Shown here one piece after another: positions 22,964 through 32,100 of a stretch of DNA of 64,000 bases. The notes below the pieces were generated by a model. That model had not been told where the DNA came from, ran no database searches, and worked only from the letters and a program-made list of their open reading frames with translations. The stretch's first letter is position 1. Each line of letters starts with the position of its first letter. The position numbers and the translations under genes were made by a program. The stretch is from NCBI GenBank assembly GCA_949130495.1, contig CASBWL010000411.1, positions 942,001 through 1,006,000 of the forward strand, read 5' to 3'. Source of the stretch: Sambucus nigra. Its lineage: Eukaryota; Streptophyta; Magnoliopsida; Dipsacales; Adoxaceae.

Positions 22964-23039
22964 CTGAAAAGGGAAATAATTCTAAGTCAATGTATGAACA
23001 TAATATTAAGGATAGAAGGTTCAAATCAATAATACTTAC
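22964..23039 (-). other. intron 2 of antisense gene A
   Basis: On the minus strand the 76-bp segment starts GTAAGTATT and ends CCCTTTTCAG. Splicing joins ATTGCCTCT to TTGGTGACG in frame. The consensus splice signals argue that this antisense gene is or was transcribed by RNA polymerase II in the antisense direction. Confidence 0.75.
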
Positions 23040-23775
23040 AGAGGCAATGTGTTGAGCAGCCAAAGCAGTAACTCTCTCACGACTGAGAGTGTTTTCAATA
23101 TCTTGGACTTTTGGGATAGTCCAAGATTATAACAAGCCCACAGCGGAGCTAGGAGTAATGAAGGATGGAACTCTACCTTCAACATTTGAAGGTTGAAGGA
23201 TAGTTTCAGTAGGTTTCTCTGACAAACCCTTTCTTAATCTCCTCAATGGAGCAGGAGTATCTTCAACCAGTGATGTTGTCTTTGTTGGAGAGATGACAAC
23301 AACATCACTTGCAGGCAGGACAGTGACAATCTTGCTTGTACCCATAGGGGGCTTTTCAGCAACCTTGCTCGGACCCACTGGGGGCATCTCACTAACTTTC
23401 TTAGCAATATCAGAAGGAAGTATCTCTGCAGTTTTCACCCCCTCTTCTGGGATATCTTTCTTGCTTTTCTTTGCCTCCACAGCGAAAAGGCAAACTTGTA
23501 AAAATAGGCAGGAGCTTTCTTCCTCTTCATTATATCACCAATTGGAATATTTGACTATGAAGAAGAACCTTCCACACTAGTATCAGCAGCTGGTATTGGG
23601 TCAAGGTCAACCACCACGGGACGAGCAATGAAAGACGAGCTCGAAGTTTTATACTGTAGCAAATAATATGCCGACCTAATATTCTCCCCAGCTACAGATT
23701 GATGCAAACTCCAGATAAGTTTTAAACCTTTTATATTAACATCAATCTCTTTTGGGGGCTTCCTTTTACTATCAA

Positions 23776-23864
23776 CTGTAATAAATAAAATTGAATGTCA
23801 GTGAAACATTTTATCAAACACAAAAGGAGCATAATTTCGAAAATAAAGTAAAAATAAAAATAAC
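23776..23864 (-). other. intron 1 of antisense gene A
   Basis: On the minus strand the 89-bp, T-rich segment starts GTTATTTTTA and ends TTATTACAG. Without it, the frame passes from GNGI to VDSKRKPP. Phase agrees with the length of exon 1. Confidence 0.65.
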
Positions 23865-24534
23865 CTATCCCATTGCCATAAGGAGGACACTTGGGACCTT
23901 GGTACACATCGTTTCCCTCAAGAGGAGGATGTTGCCAATTTTTCATCACTACTCCGTGATCAAAATAGTCCTTGTTGGTATCAGGGAGATTGACGACTAA
24001 AGCTCTATTTAAAAATCTAGTTTTTAAATAAAAAGTGCTATCACTAGTAACCCATTTATAACAATATATGATTTATGGGATTCCTAAGCGAGTCTCATGG
24101 ATTTGATTCAATCTATATACGCCATTAGCTACCCTCCATGTATTTGGAGCTACTTTTGCAGGTACAATATCAAAATATTGGCAAAACTCCAAGCACAGTG
24201 GATTAGGCGGGAAAGAAAAGCCACATTCGGCTACAAAAATACTGGGGAACCAGTGTCCCTCGGCTAAAGAAAACAAATCAGAAGGACCAGAGAGTTCTTC
24301 CAAAATGACCCATGGAGGGATTAAAAACTCGGTTCGAAACTTGTCTAGAGATTCAAGAGGGTAAACCATGACGAATAAATAAATTAAAGAAGAAGGAAGA
24401 AAATCTTACAGAAGAAACAGAGATCAGTTGTCAACAAACGATGGAAGAAATGAAGGCACAAGACAGAGAGAAGGTAAAGAGTCCAAAGACATATATTTGA
24501 AAAAAGTAAAGGACGATAGAGTTTTTTGTAGCGC

Positions 24535-24543
24535 TTATATAAT
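24535..24543 (-). promoter_or_regulatory. candidate TATA box for the antisense genes
   Basis: TTATATAAG on the minus strand, about 165 bp upstream of the antisense ATG at 24369 and inside the retroelement, just before the 3' LTR. Position and sequence suit a promoter for antisense gene A. There is no other evidence. Confidence 0.45.
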
Positions 24544-24659
24544 TTGCCTCGAGAATGAAGACAAGTAATGATTATAGAAAAAGACGTTTGCGTTACCGGC
24601 GACTAAAAGGAGAAAAAGGGGCTCGAAAACCAAAGTAGGTGGAAAAAAATCAAAATATC

Positions 24660-25220
24660 TGTTGATACCAAATTTAATATGCTGACGTGGATCAGTTAAG
24701 TGGAGACATGTGTCAATCTACATGGCACCTACAAACATTTATGAACAACACATTGATTTCGAGGAACTCAACCTCCCCGACCAACTCAGACGCTCCGAGC
24801 AACAAGTGTTCTCCGAGGAACTTTACTGTACCGAGCAACTCATACTTAGGCGGTCCAAGCAGCTTAGACGGTCCGAGCTGCATCTCGTACAGAGCATTAA
24901 TGTCAGGATAACCAACAGATTGACTGCGCATTAAATGCTTATTATTATCATACAGATGTATACGCCTATTAGACAGCGGTGTATTACCCTTTCACATGTA
25001 TAACCTCAGGGCTATAAATACATTATAACGTCCTCATTGTAAGGGGATGGGGAATTTCTTGGTAAAAACTTGTTATCGAGAATTCCAAATAAATATTCAG
25101 CAATAACAAAACAGTGGACGTAGGTCACTCTTATAAGGCTGAACCACTTTAAAATTCTTTTGTCTTGTTTATTTATCTGTGATTGATTAATTAGAGATAA
25201 TCTAATTTTTTACATCAACA
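24660..25220 (+). mobile_element. Tat LTR shared by G1 (3') and G2 (5')
   Basis: Starts TGTTGATACC and ends CATCAACA, a perfect 6-bp terminal inversion (TGTTGA/TCAACA), 561 bp. It is preceded by a purine-rich stretch (AAAAGGAGAAAAAGGGG, about 24605-24621) that could be the G1 polypurine tract, and followed by the G2 primer-binding site. The CCGAGCAACTC units in U3 differ from those of the 13074 LTR. Confidence 0.82.
25013..25020 (+). promoter_or_regulatory. TATA box of the shared Tat LTR
   Basis: TATAAATA in the context CTCAGGGCTATAAATACATT, matching the box at 13423 in the other LTR. Confidence 0.7.
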
Positions 25221-25223
25221 GAT

Positions 25224-25238
25224 TGGCGCCGTTTGTAG
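25224..25238 (+). other. primer-binding site of Tat G2
   Basis: TGGCGCCGTTTGTAGG lies 3 bp inside the LTR end. It matches the G1 site apart from two C-to-T or G-to-A type changes. Confidence 0.65.
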
Positions 25239-25283
25239 GAAGCGACTGAAACTATCGTTTTTCACCAAAACAATTCATCCTCA

Positions 25284-27881
25284 ATGGCTGATAATCCTGA
25301 ATCTAGTAATCGAAACGCTGGAAACCCCCCAAATCCATCCACTCCTCCAAGTGTCCAAGATCTGGCTGGAATAATGGCTAACTTAGCTCAGGGCCAGACC
25401 GCCATGCAAGAAACCATGCGACAACTCATGCAAACTATCCAGGGTGGAGCACCAGCCCAGTCAGGACAACGAAGCATTCGGAGAAATACCCAATTGCCTT
25501 CCTCACGAACTAGACAAACATTATTCCCAGAGGAATCTCGATCTAGACATGTCGATTCATATCGCACAGATAGATCTAATGACTTTTCTTATCAGCCTGG
25601 CCGAACTTCATCAGTACGAGCCACATACACTGAACAAAACATCACTTTATCTCCAGAAAGGACTAGTGCTCTTGAAAGATTGAGTAGAGTTTCTCCTTTT
25701 GATCGATTGGGCCCTAGGAAGAATAAAAGTCCTCCTAAGGCTGTGTCGAGAAACTTTCGACGACCATCTGATCTAAGAGAGGGTTCTCCCCAATCACAAC
25801 CAGTTGCTCGACATGATAGATCCCAGGAAGCGACTTCAACACGATCAATTTCTCGAACCAATAGGCTCGAGGAGGGAAATGATGCATGAAAAGGCTCTAT
25901 TCAAAGGCTGGAGGATAGACTAGGGGAAATGGCTAAGGCCAAGAATCCTCTGTAAAGAACTTTTATCCAAGGGACACCTTTTATCCAAGCAATTGTGGAT
26001 TTTCCCACACCATCAAAGTTCAAAGCACCTGTTGTGACTCCCAAATATGATGGAAAAACTGACCCCATCCTTCATATAGAACAATACCAAGATGCTGACG
26101 ATATCTATGCCGTGCGAGATGAGATGAGATGCAGGGCATTTTTGGGAACTCTTACCGGATCTGCTCAAATATGGTACAATAATCTTCCTCGGGGTAAGAT
26201 TTCAACTTTTTTTCAACTGGCCGAGCTTTTCATTGGAAATTTTTGTTTTGGAGCAAAACCAGTTAAACGAGTAGCACACTTGTTAAGTGTTAGACAAAAA
26301 GCGGGTGAGAGCACCAGGGATTATATAACTCGATTCAAAAATGAGAAGCTAGAAGTAATTGATTATGAGGAAAAGACAGCAATTACTGCTTTGATGAGTG
26401 GGCTGCTGCCCAACAAATTGTACTATACTTTGGCTAAAGATCCACCCATAACCATGTCAAAACTAATGGCAAAAGAGGCCAAGATCATGAATACCGAGGA
26501 GTAAATGGATGCAAAAAAGAATATGGACACCAAAGAGACCAAGGTGGAGGCTGATAAGACTAAAAAGAAAGTGCATAAGAACAATGGTGGTGATAAGCAG
26601 TCAAAAGTAAAGCCATCATGGGATATATTGAAGAAATTTGAAAATTATACTCCTTTGAAAGTAGACATAAACCATATCCTGGAAGAGATCAAGAATAGCG
26701 AGGAGCTAAACTAGCCTGAGAAAATGAAGACAGATCCTGACAAGAGGAATAAGGACAAATATTGCGAGTTCCATAAAGACCATGGTCACATGACCAAAAA
26801 TTACACAGCTCTCCAAAATGAATTCAAAGCACTCATCAGACGAGGAAAGCTGGCCAAGTATGTTGATCGAAGAAATGAAAGAAAAAGCAACGACCGAGTA
26901 AGACAGAGGTCCAGATCTCCTCGTCGAGCAGAAGAAAATAAGAAAAGAGATCATGAAGATGATCCAGAAGATGACCCTGATCTCCCCAAGAGACCAAGAC
27001 AGCCAGAGCGTGAGGTATTTTCAATTCGTTTTGGATCATTTGATTGTAATGTTATTACAGGTGGAGATGCAGGAGGTGGGGATCTTACTGCAGAAAGGAA
27101 AGCTTACCTCAATGAGGATCAAGCTTGTTCATGCATTCAGCGAATAAATCTAGCTGAAGATGATCGCCCGAGGAAGGTGAACAAAGAAAAACTGGTCATC
27201 GGTTTCTTCAAGAACGACCTCGCAGGTGTACTATATCCTCATGATGATCCACTGGTGATCAAAATAAGGATGAAGGAAGTAATAATCTCAAGAGTACTGG
27301 TGGATAATGGTAGCTCGGCGGATATCATGTTCTACTCATGCTTCGATAGTTTAAATCTAAAGTTATCTCAGTTAGAACCTTATCACAGGCCCCTCCTCGG
27401 GTTTGCTGGCGAGAAAGTCTTTCCACTTGGGACGATCAAGTTGGATATGTTCATCGGTACATGGCCTGCTTGTCGAACAGAAAGAGTACGTTTCTTTGTG
27501 ATGGATAATAATGTCCAGTCAGCTTACAATATCATCATGGGAAGGGTAGGATTGAAGAAGTTCGAAGCAGTGCCATCTACAGTACATCAATGCCTGAAAT
27601 TTCCAACTAATTTTGGAGTGGGAGTTGTGAAGGGTGACCAAAAAGTAGCTCGAGAATGTTACTACTCATCTGCCGAGCAAGAAGAACTGGAGGAATCTAG
27701 GAAAAAGACTACTACCTATCAAGTGGATGAAGGTGCAGAGATTGAAACATTAAATCCTAGAGACGAGTCGCAGCTCGTGAAAGGCCAAGTGGTAGAAGCT
27801 ACTGAAAACATCATTCCGGACGACGAGCATCCGGAACTAACAACTCAAAGAGGTTCGTCATTGAACGCCTCACTGAAATGA
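25284..27881 (+). pseudogene. Tat G2 gag-protease
   Basis: One reading frame (from the ATG at 25284) with in-frame stops near 25887, 25953, 26502, 26712 and 27879. Gag capsid (AFLGTLTGSAQIWY, VRQKAGESTRDYI) lies at 26000-26500. The zinc-finger-like motif CEFHKDHGHMTKNY has lost its final cysteine. The protease phrase VDNGSSADIMFY is intact. G2 keeps the stretch near 25500-25530 that is deleted in G1, which shows what the intact family looked like. Several stops are single-base changes of the TGG-to-TGA or CAA/CAG-to-TAA/TAG kind (GDA*KG, NPL*RT). Confidence 0.85.
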
Positions 27882-27884
27882 GAA

Positions 27885-29592
27885 TTGATAGTCTTTCTAA
27901 AGAGCAGAAAACAAACTTTCGCTTGGAGTCATGAGGATATGCCAGGAATAGACCCAAACTTCTTATGTCACGAGCTCAATGGGAATAAGGAAATCAAGAC
28001 AGTGAAGCAGAGAAAAAGGGTGTTCATCCCCGAAAAGAACCAAGCTATACAAGAGGAGGTCGAGAAGCTCCAGAAAGCTTGCTTAATTGAAGATGTCAAA
28101 TATCCAGACTGGTTGGCAAATGTGGTGATGGTAAAGAAGAAGAACAACAAGTGGAGGATGTGTGTAGACTTCACCGACCTCAACAAGGCATGCCAAAATG
28201 ATCATTTTTCTTTACCCCGAATTGATTAATTAGTGGATGCTACTTCGGGGCACGAGCTGTTGAGCTTTATGGATGCTTATTCTGGTTACAACCAGATTAA
28301 AATGAAACCTGAAGACAGGGAGAGTACCTCTTTTATTACCCATAGGGGAACTTATTGTTATAATGTTATGCCTTTTGGTTTAAAAAATGCAGGTGCAACA
28401 TATCAGCGACTGATGAACAAGGTGTTTCAGAACAAATCAGTTGTAATATGGAAGTTTATGTTGATGATATGCTGACAAAGAATAAGAGAGCTGCTGACCA
28501 TCTAATTGCCTTAGGCCAGACCTTTGATCAACTAGATAAATATCAAATGAAGCTGAATCCCACTAAGTGCATATTCAGAGTACGAGAAGGCATGTTCCTC
28601 AGGTATATTGTCAACCAACGAGGAATCGAAGCAAACCCAGAGAAGATCAAAGCTCTATTGGGACTACTATCTCCAACGACGAAGAAGGAAGTACAAAGTC
28701 TCACTGGGCGAGTTGTAGCACTTAATAGATTTGTATCACGAGCAACGGATAGATGCCTCCCATTCTTCAAAACACTCCGAAAAATGTTTGAATGAAATGA
28801 TGAATGCGAAAAGGCTTTTCAAGAATTGAAGAATATCTGGGAGCACCTCCACTGTTGTTCAGACCAGTGATGGGAGAAAGATTGTACTTATATTTGGCAG
28901 TGTCGGAGAATGAAGTTAGCTCGGCATTGATAAAAATGGAGGATGGGGTGCAAAAATCGATCTATTACACTAGCAAGGCCTTCTGATGAGCAGAGATCAG
29001 ATACCCAATACTGGAAAAGTTGGCACTAGAATTGATCGAGGCGAGTAGGAGAATGAGGCCATACTTCCAAGCTCATACCATAGTTGTGTATACTGATATG
29101 CCATTGAGGCAAGCTCTTCATAAACTAGAAAAATCAGGGAGATTGATGTACTGGGCAGTTAAACTTGGTGAATATGACCTAGTTTATGAACCTATATCGT
29201 CTCTTAAAGGGCAAGCAGTAGCAGATTTTATAGCAGAGTTCACCTATCCTAATACCCCTGAGGAGCAAAAGCTGAACACCGACCAACCTGTGGATGTTAC
29301 AGGATCATCAAATTTAAACCCCGATCAACTTAAGTTGGTCGGCGAGCAGGAGAAGATGGTCGACGAGCAGCGAGAAGTGCTAGAAGAGGATAAAAGAAAG
29401 CAACAAATATTCCATCGAGGAACTCTGTCCGATTAAAAACTTGAAGACGATATACCTATATGGAATCTATATGTGGATAGCTCATCTTGCACTACAGGCG
29501 GTGGGGCAGGGATTATTTCCGCCCAGATGAGGTCGATGTAGAGTATGCTCTGCGCTTCCAATTCAAAGCTTCCAATAATGAGGCTGAATATG
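27885..29592 (+). pseudogene. Tat G2 pol, truncated in the second RNase H
   Basis: The same frame continues into the RT: CVDFTDLNKACQNDHFSLP, MPFGLKNAGATYQ and, after a frameshift near 28440, YVDD. The first RNase H follows (28860-29436). The second RNase H begins (WNLYVDSSSCTTGGGAG) but ends at about 29592, where the sequence changes to a palindrome-rich LTR-like fragment. Integrase, repeats and antisense genes are absent. The breakpoint lies in the phrase that in G1 reads ATGATTGCAGGTC; G2 has TATGATTGCAG and then foreign sequence. Confidence 0.82.
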
Positions 29593-29599
29593 ATTGCAG

Positions 29600-30181
29600 A
29601 GACGAATCGATTCGGCCCCTTACCGAATCGATTCGGAAATATACAGGTGCCCAGGTCTGAGTGACCGAATCGATTCGGACCCCAGCCGAATCAATTTGGC
29701 CTGAGACAGACACGCACGGAGTCCATCGCACAAAAAAGGTTCTCTCAAGATGAAAAAATTAAACTTGGTGCCTAAAACATGATCTCAAAGCATATGAAGT
29801 ATGAATCTTGGATCTTGAAACGTAAAATGTGAAACTCTGGGTTTGGAACTTTTGTAAACAGGTAAGAAACTGATTTTTGGCAAAAGTCCTTAAAAATCTT
29901 AGTCTAACACGCCTTAAATAGTAAAACACGAATTTCGAGAAGACAAACTCGTTTGAACAAAAACTAAGATCGTTCAAACGAGAATCACATCTCATTTGAA
30001 CGAAAAAATAACTTTGTTCGAACGATCCTACATTCTCGTTTGAACCGACTTCAAACAAACTTCTAACGAATTGAAACAATGTGGCAGCGTTGGATGTTTG
30101 TTTGAACCTTATTTCGAACGAAAATCCCAATTCGTTTGAATGAGTTATAACTTCGTTCGAAAGAACACTATATATTCGTTT
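29600..30181 (-). mobile_element. palindrome-rich LTR-like fragment, left part (split by CACTA)
   Basis: Two kinds of palindrome occur. Four copies of CCGAATCGATTCGG or a close variant lie at 29603, 29623, 29665 and 29686. At least eight copies of TCGTTTGAACGA/GTTCGAAC type words lie at 29945-30170. A TATA-like TACTATTTAAGG on the minus strand (about 29917-29928) follows the second cluster in the antisense direction. The resemblance to clusters in the Sirevirus-like LTRs suggests an LTR of a related element on the minus strand; ends were not found. The CACTA element splits it at TTT (30179-30181), and it resumes at 36713. Confidence 0.55.
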
Positions 30182-30420
30182 CACTACACTAAAATGATAA
30201 AATTGTCACCTTTCAGCCGGCCACCCTTGTCAAGGTCATTGATCGTGACAAAAAATACGCATTTTGTGTCACGGTCATTGACCTTGACACGACCATGACA
30301 AAGAATTGTCACGGTCATTGACCGTGATAAGTCCGTGACAAATTTACTTGTCACGATCAATGACCGTGAGAATTCTTTAAATAATTGTCACGGTCAATGA
30401 CCTTGACACAACCGTGACAA
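30182..30420. repeat. CACTA left terminal and subterminal repeats
   Basis: The terminal CACTACACTAAAA is followed by about nine copies, in both orientations, of TTGTCACGGTCATTGACC or partial forms such as CGTGACAA. Each unit is itself nearly palindromic (GGTCAATGACC). In En/Spm elements such subterminal repeats bind the TnpA protein; the sequence here differs from the maize motif, so this is by analogy. Confidence 0.85.
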
Positions 30421-30474
30421 CTTCTACAGCAAAAACCCTTGCCCCTTCTTTTTTTTCCCTCCCGCCATTCCATC

Positions 30475-30735
30475 CCTCTCTCTCTCTACGCTGCTCTCTC
30501 TCTCTACTATCAGGTTTATTTCTCTCTCTCTCTCTCTTCCATTTATATATATGTTTGTGTGTATATATATATATGTGTGTGCGTGTGTGGGGGGTGGGGC
30601 AGGGGGGCTGTTGTGTGTGCGCGTGTATATGTGTGGTGGGTGGGGGTTGTGGAGGGAGGTGGGGAAGGGTGGGGAGCTATTGTGTGTGTGTGTGTGTGTG
30701 TATGTGGTGGGTGGGGGTGGGGTGGTGTGTATTTG
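30475..30735. repeat. simple-sequence tracts inside CACTA
   Basis: CT-rich runs (30475-30540), a TA/TG run (30546-30585) and G-rich TGTG/GGGG tracts (30580-30735). Open frames through this stretch on either strand are by-products of low complexity. Confidence 0.85.
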
Positions 30736-30825
30736 AATTAACCCATGAATTCGTATTTTTGTATTTGAATTAACCCATGAATTTATTTTTGTATTTGAAT
30801 TAACCCATGAATTTGTCAAACAAAT
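30736..30825. repeat. tandem GAATTAACCCATGAATT repeat
   Basis: TTTGTATTTGAATTAACC plus CATGAATT occurs three times in a row with slight spacing differences. The words CCCATGAATT and AACTCGTGAAT recur to about 30980. Origin unknown. Confidence 0.75.
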
Positions 30826-30984
30826 TGACAAATTCACGAGTTATTTATTTTTGTATTTGTATATACATGTGTTATTGAATTTTTCGTACTTTTGTTGAAA
30901 CTAACTCGTGAATATATGTTTGTGTATGTTTGTTAGGTGTAAATGATGTTTATATGTTGGAAATAACCCATGAATTTGTCAATT

Positions 30985-31020
30985 TGTTTGTGGGGGGTGG
31001 GGGTGGGGGTGGGGAGGGGG
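30985..31020. repeat. G-rich tract
   Basis: A run of GTGGGGGGTGGGGGT words forms an almost pure purine/T tract on the plus strand inside the CACTA element. It has G-quadruplex potential. Confidence 0.7.
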
Positions 31021-31503
31021 GGTAAGTGATGGTACCATTGTAATTCTCTTAATATCGTGTTTTGATGATTCTATGAGATAATATATATTGTTTTAAGGTT
31101 AACTCATTGTAGATAAAAACATTCACATAGTAAAATTAAATTGAATCCAACCATAGATTCTATAATTACAACCACTAAAATATAATTAATAAATGAAACA
31201 GTTTTAGATGAAAGTAAATTAATAATTAGTGCCCATTTCATATGAAAGTAGGATTGCCCCTCAGTATAAATTAGTAAATTAATAATTCTATACGTTAATT
31301 GTTAGTTTAATTGATGAAATGAATTAATTGAGTAGATGAATTAGAAGGAGTACGGGATACACATTTGTTGTTGACATTGCTGTTGGATTATTTTGTTTAG
31401 TAAATGTTTGGTTGGTTAGTTTTAAAAGTGGCATGACCACTGGATTGTTGTCCATATGGGGGTGGGATTTTTCAACTATTTTTGAAAATTACTCTGTATA
31501 TCG

Positions 31504-31507
<4 letters not shown>

Positions 31508-31559
<52 letters not shown>
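31508..31559. repeat. (TA)n microsatellite
   Basis: An uninterrupted TA dinucleotide run of about 52 bp inside the CACTA element, upstream of the transposase. Confidence 0.95.
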
Positions 31560-31562
<3 letters not shown>

Positions 31563-31806
31563 GATAATTAAATGAAACATACTTGAAATTAAATATAGTG
31601 CGCATAGATACTAGCCTTCTAGTTCTTATGCGTACGCATTCAATAGCCCTTAGACCCGTTCGAGAGTCATTACCCCTGTAATGAGATCTCTCGAATTGTC
31701 CCGTTTGGACAGTTTGAGACTGTATAATTTCTGTATAATATTCTTATGGGCTTAAAGTTGTTACTTTTGGAGGAAGTTCTGCAGTCGTATCTTAATATTC
31801 TCTGGG

Positions 31807-31900
31807 TACATACTAGATTGACAAGTGTGACCGTTATTTCGATTGATCAATTGAAATAACACTCACACCTGCCAATCTACGTCGTGTACTTGGAGAACTA
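31807..31900 (+). other. long hairpin in the presumed 5' leader of the transposase
   Basis: The arm GTACATACTAGATTG...GTGTGACCGTTATTTC faces GAAATAACACTCACAC...CAATCTACGTCGTGTAC. The arms are about 40 bp with a few mismatches and meet at TTGATCAA. It lies about 200 bp before the transposase start and after an intron-like T-rich stretch. From memory, similar hairpins precede transposase genes of other plant CACTA elements; this is not verified here. Confidence 0.7.
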
Positions 31901-32100
31901 CGGGGATATGCTGTCGATTTTTTTTCAAATCGTAACAATGTGCATGAGCTGTTAAGTAAATTACAAAAAAATGCGGTCTTGAATGGGATAGGACCACTCA
32001 CCCTTTAATAGGATAATTAAATGATGGAATAATTAAATAAAACATACTATAAATCTAAGTTTTGTTTACCTTTAATAGGTGTTTAGTTGTGGTAATTGTG

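Larger units (their letters stand above)
22226..24369 (-). pseudogene. Tat antisense gene A: PF04195-like gypsy-type domain plus coiled coil, spliced
   Basis: Exon 1 (24369-23865) opens with MVYPLESLDKFR and contains EGHWFPSIFVAECGFSFPP and VAPNTWRVANGVYRL, the core of the putative gypsy-type transposon domain (PF04195). Removing a GT-AG intron (23864-23776) keeps the frame (exon 1 is 505 nt, phase 1). Exon 2 includes KRKPPKEIDV and a proline/threonine-rich linker. A second intron (23039-22964, GTAAGT to CAG) joins AQHIAS to LVTCFNSI. Exon 3 (22963-22226) is a coiled coil of about 130 residues, then the GWNKG...GWVTALQELK block shared with gene B and an acidic tail. Stops at about 24075, 23575 and 23129 and one frameshift near 23480 show decay. 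Function unknown. Confidence 0.75.
13074..25220 (+). mobile_element. Ty3/gypsy Tat-lineage element G1 (12.1 kb, decayed)
   Basis: In order: an LTR (13074-13636), a primer-binding site TGGCGCC, gag-protease, RT-RNase H, a second RNase H, integrase, a repeat-rich 3' region, two antisense genes, and another LTR of the same family (24660-25220). A second RNase H, lack of a chromodomain and a long 3' region with antisense ORFs are characters of the Tat lineage. The two LTRs differ strongly in their middle parts, so either the insertion is old or the right LTR came from another copy. The right LTR is followed directly by the internal region of a second copy (G2), so no target-site duplication can be tested at that end. 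Confidence 0.75.

Noticed and set aside
13074..25220. G1 as an intact single insertion with dated LTRs
   Set aside because: The two LTRs differ greatly in U3 and the right one continues into G2, so they may not have been identical at insertion; no TSD can be shown.
30414..30837. Open frames of 100-140 residues on both strands
   Set aside because: They consist of CT, GT and G-rich low-complexity sequence inside the CACTA element.
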